Shown here in pieces: positions 24,832 to 33,679 of a stretch of DNA of 64,000 nt. The stretch covers positions 7,192,001 to 7,256,000 of the forward strand of contig NZ_CP107903.1 of assembly GCF_036013955.1 (NCBI RefSeq), written 5' to 3'. Position 1 is the first letter of the stretch. The number at the start of each line of letters is the position of its first letter. The notes under the pieces are model-generated. The model worked only from the letters and a program-made list of their open reading frames with translations. It was not told where the DNA came from and ran no database searches. Source of the DNA: Streptomyces sp. NBC_00459. Its GTDB lineage: Bacteria; Actinomycetota; Actinomycetes; Streptomycetales; Streptomycetaceae. A program made the position numbers and the translations under genes.

Positions 24832-25329
24832 CTACGCCGTGGGTGTCGCCGACGCCGTGGCCGGTGCCGACGCGGAGCCGGACCGCTCGACAAGACCAGG
24901 GAAGGGTACGCTCCCGCCCCGCCAGCGAACCGCCCGTACAGCGGCCTCCCTCAGCCCCTCGGCGCCCGTCCGGCGCCGCTCCCCCAGGGTTGCCCTGACC
25001 AGGTCGGAATACACCCCGGCGACCCGCTCCTCCAGCTCGGCCGCGAGACGGACGGCGGCGTCCGAGTCCGACACGGGGAACGGCAGGGCGTACCCGGCCG
25101 CCGCGGCCACCGGCGTACCCCCGAGGGCCCGCACCGCGCGTGCCAGCTCGTCGCGCCGGGCCCGATGGGCGTCGTACGCGGCGCGCGCCTCGCCCATGCG
25201 GGCCCCGCCGATCAGCCCGCCGACGACTCCGTACCCGTACACCGCCGCGTGTTCGGCGCCCAGGGCGGCCTGGAGGGCGGTCAGCTCGGCAGTGTCCTTC
25301 TCGGCCTTCTTTGCCGCTGTTCCCGTCAC
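24832..25329 (-). CDS. ferritin-like DUF4439 protein
   Basis: A 165-residue, mostly helical protein. The N-terminal helix ALQAALGAEHAAVYGYGVVGG and the later LAAELEERVAGVYSDLVRATL carry the Glu/His pattern of the DUF4439 ferritin-like four-helix bundle. A short Ala/Ser/Thr tail ends the protein. The GTG start at 25329 overlaps the lipoprotein stop by 4 bases, so the two are co-translated. The function of DUF4439 is not established; metal binding is suggested only by fold. Confidence 0.85.
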   Translation of the reverse strand: MTGTAAKKAEKDTAELTALQAALGAEHAAVYGYGVVGGLIGGARMGEARAAYDAHRARRDELARAVRALGGTPVAAAAGYALPFPVSDSDAAVRLAAELEERVAGVYSDLVRATLGERRRTGAEGLREAAVRAVRWRGGSVPFPGLVERSGSASAPATASATPTA

Positions 25330-25865
25330 TTCGCACCCTCCGTCAGCAGATACACATGCGCGGCACCGGCAGCCGCCACCGAGGCCAGCAACCGCGCCAG
25401 CTCACCCGGCACCTCCAGGAGTGCCTTCGTGCGCAGGTCCACCAGGGTCCGTTCGGCGGCGGCGAGCCCGGCGAGGGCCTCCCGCTCGTTCGCCGGCGCC
25501 GCAGAAGCCGAAGGCGACGCGGATGCCGAGGTGGGCGTGGGCGTGGGCGTCGGTGTCGGCTCGCCGCCTCCGAACGACTTCGCGTGCCGTACGACCTCCG
25601 CCCGCAGCTCCGACAGCCGGTCCGCCAGTACTGGAAACGCGGAGATCGCAGCGTCGTACTGCCGTGCGAGCTCCGTGCTGTCGCGCGCCGCACGCGCGCG
25701 CGTGCGCTCGGCGACCGACGGACTGCCGGCACTCGTGGCCGTCGTGTCCGGCTCGGCGGTGCAGCCCACGAGGAGGGCGGCGCCCGCGGCCGAGGCGAGC
25801 AGAGTCCTTCGGCGCGGACCCGAAGGGGTCCCCGGCAGGGTGCGCGAGGGTGGGGGGAACGGCAC
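25326..25865 (-). CDS. lipoprotein of unknown function
   Basis: A 179-residue lipoprotein: twin-Arg-like PRRRTLLASAAGAALLVGC ends in a lipobox (LVGC, Cys at about residue 35), so it is lipid-anchored outside the membrane and may use the Tat route. A helical region with ARQYDAAISAFPVLADRLSEL, a PTPTPTPT linker near residue 110, and a second helical segment follow. GTG 25865 is chosen because GAGGA lies about 8 bases upstream. It is coupled to the DUF4439 gene, and the two probably work together. No known domain was recognised. Confidence 0.82.
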   Translation of the reverse strand: MPFPPPSRTLPGTPSGPRRRTLLASAAGAALLVGCTAEPDTTATSAGSPSVAERTRARAARDSTELARQYDAAISAFPVLADRLSELRAEVVRHAKSFGGGEPTPTPTPTPTSASASPSASAAPANEREALAGLAAAERTLVDLRTKALLEVPGELARLLASVAAAGAAHVYLLTEGAK

Positions 25866-26080
25866 GGCAGACGTCCTCGGAGGGCTCGTACGAACGGGAC
25901 ACCAGGGAAGGGCAGCACGCCCGCGATCACCGTACCCGCGCCCGGGCCCACCGCCCGCCACCGGCGCAGCCGGGCGACGGGCGGCGTCCCGGTGGACGGC
26001 AACACCCTCCGGGACCGGATACCCTTTGACCTGACACGCGACCTACCCACAACAGCACACGCGGCCGAGGAGTCACCCGG

Positions 26081-26611
26081 ATGAGCACCACCCAGAGCGA
26101 GAGGCTTCGAGAGCTCCTGGAGCCGCTCGTCAGCTCGCAGGGTCTCGATCTCGAAGAGATCGCAGTGGAGTCGGTCGGGCGCAAGAGAGTGCTGCGGGTC
26201 GTCGTCGATTCCGACGACGGCGCCGATCTGGACGCGATCGCCGATGTGAGCCGCGCGCTCTCGGCGAAGCTCGACGAGACGGACGCGATGGGCGAGGGGG
26301 AGTACACCCTGGAGGTGGGCACCCCCGGCGCCGAGCGTGAACTCACCGAGCACCGGCACTACGTCCGTGCCGTCGAGCGGCTGGTGAGGTTCCAGCTCAC
26401 CGAGGGCGGCGGGGAACTGGTCGCCAGAATCCTGACCGTGGACGACACGGGCCTGGACCTCGAAGTGCCGGGCGTGAAGGGCCGGAAGGCCACCGCCCGT
26501 CGGCTCGCCTTCGCCGACATCGACAAGGCCCGCGTCCAGGTCGAGTTCAACCGCAAGGACAAGCAGGACAAGCAAGATGAGCAGGACATGACGGAAGAGG
26601 AGGAGGCGTAG
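26081..26611 (+). CDS. rimP: ribosome maturation factor RimP
   Basis: A 176-residue protein needed for 30S assembly. The N-terminal domain contains GLDLEEIAVESVGRKRVLRVVVDSDDG and the DVSRALSAKLDE segment; EVGTPGAERELTEHRHY is the family's strongest motif. The C-terminal SH3-like domain follows, with an acidic/Lys-rich tail. The ATG has GAGGAG 8 bases upstream. It starts the conserved operon: nusA follows 2 bases after its stop, as in most bacteria. Confidence 0.96.
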   Translation: MSTTQSERLRELLEPLVSSQGLDLEEIAVESVGRKRVLRVVVDSDDGADLDAIADVSRALSAKLDETDAMGEGEYTLEVGTPGAERELTEHRHYVRAVERLVRFQLTEGGGELVARILTVDDTGLDLEVPGVKGRKATARRLAFADIDKARVQVEFNRKDKQDKQDEQDMTEEEEA

Positions 26612-26613
26612 CC

Positions 26614-27624
26614 GTGGACATCGACATGAGTGCCCTGCGGGGCTTGGTGCGGGAGAAGGAGATCTCCTTCGACCTGCTGGTCGAGGCGATCGAGTCGGCC
26701 CTCCTCATCGCCTACCACCGCACCGAGGGAAGCCGCCGCCACGCGCGCGTGAAGCTCGACCGGGAGACCGGTCATGTGACCGTGTGGGCGAAGGAGGACC
26801 CCCAGGAGCTGGAGGAGGGGCAGGAGGCACGAGAGTTCGACGACACCCCGTCGGACTTCGGCCGGATCGCCGCCACCACCGCCAAGCAGGTCATCCTGCA
26901 GCGCCTGCGGGACGCCGAGGACGACGCCACGCTCGGCGAGTACGCGGGCCGCGAGGGCGACATCGTCACCGGTGTCGTCCAGCAGGGCCGCGACCCGAAG
27001 AACGTGCTCGTGGACATCGGCAAGCTGGAGGCCATCCTGCCGGTGCAGGAGCAGGTCCCCGGGGAGACCTACACGCACGGGCTGCGGCTGCGGTCGTACG
27101 TCGTACGTGTGGCGAAGGGCGTGCGCGGTCCGTCCGTCACCCTCTCGCGCACGCACCCCAACCTGGTGAAGAAGCTCTTCGCGCTGGAGGTGCCCGAGAT
27201 CGCCGACGGTTCCGTGGAGATCTCCGCCATCGCCCGTGAGGCGGGGCACCGCACGAAGATCGCCGTGCGGTCGACGCGCAGCGGCCTGAACGCCAAGGGT
27301 GCCTGCATCGGCCCCATGGGCAGCCGGGTGCGCAGCGTCATGGCCGAGCTGAACGGCGAGAAGATCGACATCGTCGACTGGTCGGACGACCCGGCCGACA
27401 TGGTGGCGAACGCGCTGTCCCCGGCCCGGGTCAACAAGGTCGAGGTCGTGGACCTCGCCACCCGTTCCGCGCGCGTGACGGTCCCCGACTACCAGCTGTC
27501 GCTGGCGATCGGCAAGGAGGGCCAGAACGCCCGCCTCGCCGCCCGGCTGACCGGCTGGCGCATCGACATCCGCCCGGACACCGAGCAGCCGTCCGAGCGG
27601 CCCGCTGAGCAGCCCCGGGACTAG
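26614..27624 (+). CDS. nusA: transcription termination/antitermination factor NusA
   Basis: A 336-residue factor that binds RNA polymerase and nascent RNA, affecting pausing, termination and rRNA antitermination. The N-terminal RNAP-binding domain is followed by S1 (EGDIVTGVVQQGRDPKNVLVD, near residue 110) and two KH domains (GPMGSRVRSV near 230; IGKEGQNARLAARL near 300). The C-terminal acidic repeats of E. coli NusA are absent, the usual actinobacterial form. GTG 26614 has GGAGG upstream, overlapping the end of rimP. Confidence 0.97.
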   Translation: MDIDMSALRGLVREKEISFDLLVEAIESALLIAYHRTEGSRRHARVKLDRETGHVTVWAKEDPQELEEGQEAREFDDTPSDFGRIAATTAKQVILQRLRDAEDDATLGEYAGREGDIVTGVVQQGRDPKNVLVDIGKLEAILPVQEQVPGETYTHGLRLRSYVVRVAKGVRGPSVTLSRTHPNLVKKLFALEVPEIADGSVEISAIAREAGHRTKIAVRSTRSGLNAKGACIGPMGSRVRSVMAELNGEKIDIVDWSDDPADMVANALSPARVNKVEVVDLATRSARVTVPDYQLSLAIGKEGQNARLAARLTGWRIDIRPDTEQPSERPAEQPRD

Positions 27625-27725
27625 CGGGGGAATAGATCCAAGCCGCAGGTGGCTGAGATCACGACAACAGCCGTTCGATTCTTCCCCCAAAGGGGTGAGG
27701 TCGCTGCGGGGAGGTAGACTTAGGA

Positions 27726-28004
27726 GTGTCTGGCCGGACGCGTGCCCGCCTATGCCCTGAACGCACCTGTGTGGGGTGTCGGGAGCGAGCGGCCAAGAAG
27801 GATCTGCTGCGCACCGTGGCGGTCGAGGGTGAATGCGTCCCCGATCATCGCGGTACGCTGCCCGGCCGGGGTGCGTACGTGCACCCCGCCCTGGTCTGCC
27901 TCGACCTGGCGGTCCGCCGCCGGGCATTCCCACGGGCACTGCGTGTCCAGGGAGCGCTCGACGTGGTGGCGTTGCGCCGGTACGTCGAGCAGGAAACACC
28001 GTAA
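27726..28004 (+). CDS. ylxR: YlxR (DUF448) RNA-binding protein
   Basis: A 92-residue protein with the family's PERTCVGCRERAAKKDLLR N-terminal motif and GRGAYVHPALVCLDLAVRRR, giving two Cys in CVGC and one more downstream. YlxR is encoded between nusA and infB in many bacteria and binds RNA or RNase P; its exact role is unsettled. The start is GTG 27726; the spacing to the nearest strong purine run (GGGAGG at about 27706) is long, and a -10-like TAGACT lies at 27716. It is 101 bases after nusA and 147 before infB. Confidence 0.93.
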   Translation: MSGRTRARLCPERTCVGCRERAAKKDLLRTVAVEGECVPDHRGTLPGRGAYVHPALVCLDLAVRRRAFPRALRVQGALDVVALRRYVEQETP

Positions 28005-28070
28005 AACGTGTCGCACGGAACCCCGTGCGGCTCTGGTACCCCCGCGAGTTGGAAGTAGGTCGAGATTGCG

Positions 28071-28113
28071 ATGAGCACTCGATGAGCACGCGATGAGTAC
28101 GCCCATGAAGTAG
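28071..28113 (+). other. three overlapping mini-ORFs in the infB leader
   Basis: Three near-identical 11-base units (28070-28102, GATGAGCACGC type) place an ATG in each of the three frames. They create MSTR-stop (28071-28085), MSTR-stop (28082-28096) and MSTPMK-stop (28093-28113), each joined to the next by ATGA. The block ends 38 bases before the infB start. No long ORF is possible here. Confidence 0.6.
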
Positions 28114-28151
28114 CGACGGTCCGGCCGCAACCCGGACCTAAAAGGAGCGAA

Positions 28152-31100
28152 GTGGCTAAGGTCCGGGTATACGAACTCGCCAAGGAGTTCGGGGTTGAGA
28201 GCAAGGCTGTCATGGCCAAGCTCCAGGAACTCGGTGAATTCGTCCGATCGGCATCCTCGACGATCGAGGCGCCGGTAGTACGCAAGTTGACAGACGCCTT
28301 CCAGGGCAACGCAAAGCCCGGCGCCCCGCGCAAGGCTGCCCCCAAGCCCGGCGCGCCCTCCCCGGCGCAGTCGGCCCGTCCGGCTGCCCCGCGGCCGCCG
28401 GCCCCCAAGCCCGCTGTGGCCGAGAGCCCCGCGGCGCCCGTCGCGCCCAGTGCGCCGAGTGCCCCGGTTACGCCGGTCACCCCCGCCGCCCAGGGCTCGC
28501 GCCCGACGCCGGGCCCCAAGCCCGCGCCGAAGCCGGCCCCCGCGGCGCCGACCACGCCGGAGTTCACCGCTCCGCCGTCGGCCCCGGTCACTCCGGCCGC
28601 CGCACAGGCCCCGCGTCCCAGCGGTGCCCGTCCCGGTGCTCCGCGTCCCGGCGCCCGCCCCGCGGGTCCCGGTCAGGACCGGGGTCCCGGCCAGGACCGC
28701 GGTCAGGACCGTGGCCAGGGCCGTGGTGAGCGTCCGGGCGCCGCGCGTCCGGCAGGCCAGGGCGCCCCGCGTCCCGGCGGTGCCCGTCCCGCAGGCCCGC
28801 GTCCGGGCAACAACCCCTTCACGTCCGGTGGTTCCACCGGGATGGCGCGTCCGCAGACGCCCCGTCCGGGCGGTGCCCCGCGTCCCGGCGGCCAGGGCGG
28901 CCCCGGTGCTCCCGGCGGCGCTCCGCGTCCGCAGGGCGCCGGCGGCGGCCAGGGTGCTCCCCGTCCGCAGGGTGGTCCCGGCGGCGCGCGTCCGACTCCG
29001 GGCGGCATGCCTCGTCCGCAGGGTGGTCCCGGTGGCGCTCCGCGTCCCGGCGGCGGCCCCGGTGGTAACCGTCCCAACCCCGGCATGATGCCGCAGCGTC
29101 CCGCTGCGGGCACCCCGCGTCCCGGCGGTGGCCCTGGTGGCCGCGGTCCCGGTGGCGGCGGCGGTCGTCCCGGTGGTCCCGGTGGCGCCGGTGGCGGTCG
29201 TCCCGGTGGCGGCGGCGGCTTCGCCGGCCGTCCGGCCGGTCCCGGTGGCGGCGGTGGCGGTTTCGCCGGCCGTCCCGGTGGTCCCGGTGGCGGTGGCGGC
29301 GGTTTCGCCGGTCGTCCCGGTGGTCCCGGTGGTGGCGGCGGCGGTCGTCCCGGCTTCGGCGGTCGTCCCGGTGGTCCGGGTGCCCGTGGTGGCACGCAGG
29401 GCGCCTTCGGTCGTCCCGGCGGTCCCGCGCGTCGTGGTCGCAAGTCGAAGCGTCAGAGGCGCCAGGAGTACGAGGCCATGCAGGCCCCGTCGGTCGGCGG
29501 CGTCATGCTGCCTCGCGGCAACGGACAGTCCGTCCGCCTGTCGCGCGGTGCTTCCCTGACCGACTTCGCCGAGAAGATCGGCGCCAACCCGGCGTCGCTC
29601 GTCGGCGTGATGATGAACCTCGGCGAGATGGTCACCGCCACGCAGTCGGTCTCCGACGAGACGCTGAGGCTCCTCGCGGACGAGATGAACTTCGTCCTCG
29701 AGATCGTCAGCCCCGAGGAGGAGGACCGCGAGCTGCTCGAGTCCTTCGACATCGAGTTCGGTGAGGACGAGGGTGGCGAGGAGTTCCTCGTCGCGCGTCC
29801 GCCGGTCGTGACCGTCATGGGTCACGTCGACCACGGTAAGACCCGCCTCCTCGACACCATCCGCAAGACGAACGTCGTCGCGGGCGAGGCCGGCGGTATC
29901 ACGCAGCACATCGGTGCGTACCAGGTCGCGACCGTCGTCAACGAAGAAGAGCGTCGCATCACCTTCATCGACACCCCGGGTCACGAGGCGTTCACCGCCA
30001 TGCGTGCCCGTGGTGCCAAGTCGACCGACATCGCGATCCTCGTGGTGGCGGCCAACGACGGTGTGATGCCGCAGACGATCGAGGCGTTGAACCACGCCAA
30101 GGCGGCCGGTGTGCCGATCGTGGTTGCGGTCAACAAGATCGACGTCGAGGGCGCCGACCCGACCAAGGTGCGCGGTCAGCTCACCGAGTTCGGTCTGGTG
30201 GCCGAGGAGTACGGCGGCGACACGATGTTCGTCGACATCTCCGCCAAGCAGGGCCTCAACATCGAGAGCCTGCTGGAGGCCGTGGTCCTCACCGCGGACG
30301 CCTCGCTCGACCTGCGGGCCAACCCGGAGCAGGACGCGCAGGGTATTGCGATCGAGTCCCACCTGGACAAGGGCCGCGGCGCCGTCGCGACCGTCCTGGT
30401 CCAGCGAGGCACCCTGCGGGTCGGCGACACCATGGTGGTCGGCGACGCGTACGGCCGTGTCCGCGCGATGCTCGACGACAAGGGCGACAACGTGGAAGAG
30501 GCGGGTCCCTCGACCCCGGTCCTCGTCCTCGGTCTCACCAACGTCCCGGGCGCCGGCGACAACTTCCTGGTCGTCGACGAGGACCGCACGGCGCGTCAGA
30601 TCGCCGAGAAGCGGGCGGCGCGCGAGCGCAACGCCAACTTCGCCCGCCGGGGTGTCCGGTTCTCCCTGGAGAACCTGGACGAGGCCCTCAAGGCCGGTCT
30701 GGTGCAGGAACTCAACCTCATCATCAAGGGCGACGCGTCCGGTTCGGTGGAGGCTCTCGAGTCCTCGCTGCTCCAGCTCGACGTCGGCGAAGAGGTCGAC
30801 ATCCGCATCCTGCACCGCGGTGTGGGTGCCGTCACCGAGTCGGACATCGACCTGGCGACCGGCTCCGACGCCATCGTCATCGGCTTCAACGTCCGCGCTG
30901 CGGGCCGCGCGGCGCAGATGGCGGAGCGCGAGGGTGTGGACGTCCGGTACTACTCGGTGATCTACCAGGCCATCGAGGAGATCGAGGCAGCCCTCAAGGG
31001 CATGCTCAAGCCGGAGTACGAAGAGGTCGAGCTCGGTACGGCGGAGATCCGCGAGGTCTTCCGCTCGTCCAAGCTGGGCAACATCGCCGGTGTGCTGGTC

Positions 31101-31319
31101 CGCTCCGGCGAGGTCAAGCGCAACACCAAGGCGCGGTTGCTGCGTGATGGCAAGGTCATCGCGGAGAGCCTCAACATCTCCGGTCTGCGTCGCTTCAAGG
31201 ACGACGTCACCGAGATCCGCGAAGGGTTCGAGGGCGGTATCAACCTCGGCAACTTCAACGACATCAAGGTCGACGACGTCATCGCGACGTACGAGATGCG
31301 GGAGAAGCCGCGCGGCTAA
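28152..31319 (+). CDS. infB: translation initiation factor IF-2
   Basis: A 1055-residue GTPase that brings fMet-tRNA to the 30S subunit. The N-terminal IF2 motif (VRVYELAKEFGVESKAVMAKL, residues 3-23) is followed by about 370 residues of Pro/Gly/Arg/Ala-rich low-complexity sequence (roughly 60-430), typical of Streptomyces IF2. The GTPase domain has GHVDHGKT (near 557), DTPGHEAF, NKID and SAKQ; domains for 50S and fMet-tRNA binding complete it. The GTG at 28152 has AAAGGAG 8 bases upstream. The low-complexity DNA creates very long false frames on the opposite strand. Confidence 0.98.
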   Translation: MAKVRVYELAKEFGVESKAVMAKLQELGEFVRSASSTIEAPVVRKLTDAFQGNAKPGAPRKAAPKPGAPSPAQSARPAAPRPPAPKPAVAESPAAPVAPSAPSAPVTPVTPAAQGSRPTPGPKPAPKPAPAAPTTPEFTAPPSAPVTPAAAQAPRPSGARPGAPRPGARPAGPGQDRGPGQDRGQDRGQGRGERPGAARPAGQGAPRPGGARPAGPRPGNNPFTSGGSTGMARPQTPRPGGAPRPGGQGGPGAPGGAPRPQGAGGGQGAPRPQGGPGGARPTPGGMPRPQGGPGGAPRPGGGPGGNRPNPGMMPQRPAAGTPRPGGGPGGRGPGGGGGRPGGPGGAGGGRPGGGGGFAGRPAGPGGGGGGFAGRPGGPGGGGGGFAGRPGGPGGGGGGRPGFGGRPGGPGARGGTQGAFGRPGGPARRGRKSKRQRRQEYEAMQAPSVGGVMLPRGNGQSVRLSRGASLTDFAEKIGANPASLVGVMMNLGEMVTATQSVSDETLRLLADEMNFVLEIVSPEEEDRELLESFDIEFGEDEGGEEFLVARPPVVTVMGHVDHGKTRLLDTIRKTNVVAGEAGGITQHIGAYQVATVVNEEERRITFIDTPGHEAFTAMRARGAKSTDIAILVVAANDGVMPQTIEALNHAKAAGVPIVVAVNKIDVEGADPTKVRGQLTEFGLVAEEYGGDTMFVDISAKQGLNIESLLEAVVLTADASLDLRANPEQDAQGIAIESHLDKGRGAVATVLVQRGTLRVGDTMVVGDAYGRVRAMLDDKGDNVEEAGPSTPVLVLGLTNVPGAGDNFLVVDEDRTARQIAEKRAARERNANFARRGVRFSLENLDEALKAGLVQELNLIIKGDASGSVEALESSLLQLDVGEEVDIRILHRGVGAVTESDIDLATGSDAIVIGFNVRAAGRAAQMAEREGVDVRYYSVIYQAIEEIEAALKGMLKPEYEEVELGTAEIREVFRSSKLGNIAGVLVRSGEVKRNTKARLLRDGKVIAESLNISGLRRFKDDVTEIREGFEGGINLGNFNDIKVDDVIATYEMREKPRG

Positions 31320-31399
31320 GCGGTAGGCAGTGCGTGTAGTTCAGCTGGCCGGCAGGGAGAAGTCCCCGTCGGCCAGCTGGGCGTCTGCTGGGTGCTTGC

Positions 31400-31560
31400 C
31401 GCCCCCGGACCGCCGCTACGGCCCTGAACGGGCCTTGTCCTCAGACGCCGGACAGGCTGAAAGATCCAGCCTGTCCGGCGTCTGAGGACGAGCGCGTTCA
31501 GCGCGAAGGGGGGGGGCTTGGGGTGCAGCCCCCAGGGGACGGGAACGGGTAGGGGCGGCG
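31400..31560. repeat. dispersed inverted-repeat element (copy 2)
   Basis: The core is a perfect 23-bp inverted repeat (31437-31459 and 31467-31489) with a 7-base loop; each arm contains GTCCGGCG and GAGGAC. Outside the stem are two hairpins sharing a GTTCA loop: GGCCC-TGAAC-GGGCC (31420-31434, minus orientation) and GCGC-GTTCA-GCGC (31492-31504), then a G-run and a GGGG-TGCA-CCCC hairpin. It lies after infB in a 359-base gap; the rest of the gap (31561-31678) shows only a CCCGCC/GGCGGG stem and the ylxP upstream sequence. Confidence 0.88.
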
Positions 31561-31678
31561 GGGGTGAGGAACAATCCCGTCGAGCCACCGGCCCGCAAGC
31601 TGTACCGTTCTTGATGTCCCCGCCCGTACCGTCGGCGGGGCCATCGATCCCGCACCGGCGGGTCATCCGGATACACAC

Positions 31679-31972
31679 ATGTACGTGGGGACTCTGTCCT
31701 TCGACCTCCTGCTCGGCGACGTACGCTCGCTGAAGGAGAAGCGTTCCGTCGTCCGCCCGATCGTCGCCGAACTCCAGCGCAAGTACGCGGTGAGCGCGGC
31801 CGAGGTCGAACACCTGGACCTGCACCGCAGAGCCGGCATCGGCCTGGCGGTGGTCGCCGGGGACGTGGGGCACATCACCGATGTGCTGGACCAGTGCGAG
31901 CGACTGGTCGCCGGTCGCCCCGAAGTGGAACTGCTGTCCGTACGACGGCGCCTCCACGGCGACGACGACTAG
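31679..31972 (+). CDS. ylxP: YlxP (DUF503) protein
   Basis: A 97-residue protein of the DUF503 family with the typical start YVGTLSFDLLLGDVRSLKEKRSVVRPIV and the later VEHLDLHRRAGIGLAVVAGD. It is regularly encoded between infB and rbfA. Its function is not established; a link to ribosome assembly is suggested by gene order. No clear ribosome site precedes ATG 31679, so initiation may be leaderless or coupled. Confidence 0.92.
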   Translation: MYVGTLSFDLLLGDVRSLKEKRSVVRPIVAELQRKYAVSAAEVEHLDLHRRAGIGLAVVAGDVGHITDVLDQCERLVAGRPEVELLSVRRRLHGDDD

Positions 31973-32043
31973 AGCCGAAGAACCAGACTTGCAAGACCGC
32001 AGAACCGCAGAGACGCAGAACAGAAAGAACGGGAGACGGACTA

Positions 32044-32493
32044 GTGGCCGACAACGCGCGGGCGAAGAGGTTGGCTGACCTCATCCGAGAGGTGGTGGCC
32101 AAGAAGCTGCAGCGCGGGATCAAGGATCCGCGGCTCGGCACCCACGTCACCATCACGGACACCCGGGTCACCGGGGACCTCCGGGAGGCGACCGTCTTCT
32201 ACACGGTGTACGGGGACGACGAGGACCGGGCAGCCGCTGCCGCCGGCCTGGAGAGCGCCAAGGGCGTCCTTCGCTCCGCCGTCGGCCAGGCCGCAGGTGT
32301 GAAGTTCACGCCGACGCTGGCCTTCGTCGCGGACGCTCTCCCGGACACGGCCAAGAACATCGAGGACCTCCTCGACAAGGCCCGTGCCTCCGACGAGCAG
32401 GTGCGCCAGGCGTCCGCGGGTGCCGCGTTCGCCGGTGACGCGGACCCGTACAAGAAGCCTGAGGACGAGGACGAGGACGACACCGCCGAATGA
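32044..32493 (+). CDS. rbfA: ribosome-binding factor A
   Basis: A 149-residue KH-fold protein that helps mature the 5' end of 16S rRNA and 30S subunits. ADNARAKRLADLIREVVAKKLQRGIKDPRLG is the family N-terminus, followed by VTITDTRVTGDLREATVFYTVYG and the FTPTLAFVAD strand. The C-terminus is a long acidic extension (EDEDEDD). GTG 32044 has GGGAG about 8 bases upstream. Its stop overlaps the truB start (ATGA at 32490). Confidence 0.96.
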   Translation: MADNARAKRLADLIREVVAKKLQRGIKDPRLGTHVTITDTRVTGDLREATVFYTVYGDDEDRAAAAAGLESAKGVLRSAVGQAAGVKFTPTLAFVADALPDTAKNIEDLLDKARASDEQVRQASAGAAFAGDADPYKKPEDEDEDDTAE

Positions 32494-33398
32494 CGCAGAA
32501 GAACGCCAGGACGCCCGACGGGCTTGTCATTGTCGACAAGCCGTCGGGCTTCACTTCGCACGACGTGGTCGCCAAGATGCGTGGGATCGCCAAGACCCGC
32601 CGTGTCGGTCATGCCGGCACCCTCGACCCCATGGCCACGGGCGTGCTCGTCCTCGGGGTGGAGCGGGCGACCAAGCTTCTCGGCCATCTCGCGCTGACCG
32701 AGAAGGAGTACCTGGGCACGGTCCGCCTCGGACAGAACACGCTCACCGACGACGCCGAGGGGGACGTCATCTCCTCCACCGACGCCTCCGGGATCACCCG
32801 CGAGGCCGTCGACGCCGGTGTCGCCAAGCTGACCGGCCGCATCATGCAGGTGCCGTCCAAGGTCAGCGCCATCAAGATCAACGGGGTGCGCTCCTACAAA
32901 CGGGCCCGTGAGGGCGAGGAGTTCGAGATCCCGGCCCGCCCGGTCACCGTTTCCTCCTTCGCGGTGTACGACGTCCGGGAAGCGGTCGCGGCCGACGGCA
33001 CCCCCGTACTCGACCTGGTCGTGTCGGTGGTGTGCTCCTCCGGTACGTACATCCGCGCGCTGGCCCGGGACCTGGGCGCCGACCTCGGAGTCGGCGGTCA
33101 CCTCACCGCGCTGCGCCGGACGCGGGTCGGCCCGTACAAGCTGGACGGGGCGCGGACACTCGACCAGTTGCAGCAGGAGCTGACGGTGATGCCGATCGCC
33201 GAGGCGGCCACCGCCGCGTTCCCCCGCTGGGACGTCGACGAGCGGCGGGCACGGCTGCTGACGAACGGCGTACGGCTGGAGATGCCCGACCAGTACACGG
33301 GTGCGGGCGCCGTGGCCGTCTTCGACCCCGCCGGGCAGGTCCTCGCCCTGGTGGAGGAGGAGAAGGGCAAGGCGAAGAGCCTTGCCGTCTTCGTCTGA
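32490..33398 (+). CDS. truB: tRNA pseudouridine(55) synthase TruB
   Basis: A 302-residue enzyme that makes pseudouridine 55 in the T-loop of tRNA. The N-terminal GLVIVDKPSGFTSHDVVAKMR leads to the catalytic motif GHAGTLDPMATGVL (Asp near residue 50), then RLGQNTLTDDAEG, KVSAIKINGVRSYKRARxGE and CSSGTYIRALARDLG. A C-terminal PUA-like domain follows. It overlaps rbfA by 4 bases and ends the operon; a 13-bp terminator stem follows at 33437. Confidence 0.97.
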   Translation: MTQKNARTPDGLVIVDKPSGFTSHDVVAKMRGIAKTRRVGHAGTLDPMATGVLVLGVERATKLLGHLALTEKEYLGTVRLGQNTLTDDAEGDVISSTDASGITREAVDAGVAKLTGRIMQVPSKVSAIKINGVRSYKRAREGEEFEIPARPVTVSSFAVYDVREAVAADGTPVLDLVVSVVCSSGTYIRALARDLGADLGVGGHLTALRRTRVGPYKLDGARTLDQLQQELTVMPIAEAATAAFPRWDVDERRARLLTNGVRLEMPDQYTGAGAVAVFDPAGQVLALVEEEKGKAKSLAVFV

Positions 33399-33436
33399 GG
33401 CCGACGAGGTTCGACGAGGTCCGACGAGGTTTCGAG

Positions 33437-33480
33437 CCGTGGAGCGGCGATCACGGGGACACGTTCCCGCCGCTCCACGG
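33437..33480. terminator. terminator hairpin after truB
   Basis: CCGTGGAGCGGCG (33437-33449) pairs perfectly with CGCCGCTCCACGG (33468-33480) around an 18-base loop. It closes the rimP-truB operon. Just upstream (33400-33431) are three tandem copies of a 10-base unit CGACGAGGTT/C. Confidence 0.8.
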
Positions 33481-33679
33481 TTCCCCCTCGGTTCCCCCAC
33501 CCAGAGGTGTATCCATCCCCCACCCTTCATTCACCCGTCCGGGCAGGCGCTCGGAGTGAACCGAGGGGGCGGAAGGGGGCGCGTTCGTCGCAGGCTCTGT
33601 CCTGCTGATCATCGGATGCCTACCGTCGTCGGTAGACGCGTGCGTACGTAGGCTCGCGTGTTCGGCGGGGAGGTCGACG

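Noticed and set aside
27750..30815. A 1021-codon open frame on the minus strand opposite infB, rich in Thr/Gly/Arg
   Set aside because: It is the antisense shadow of the low-complexity GC-rich infB coding sequence; no ribosome site or family similarity.
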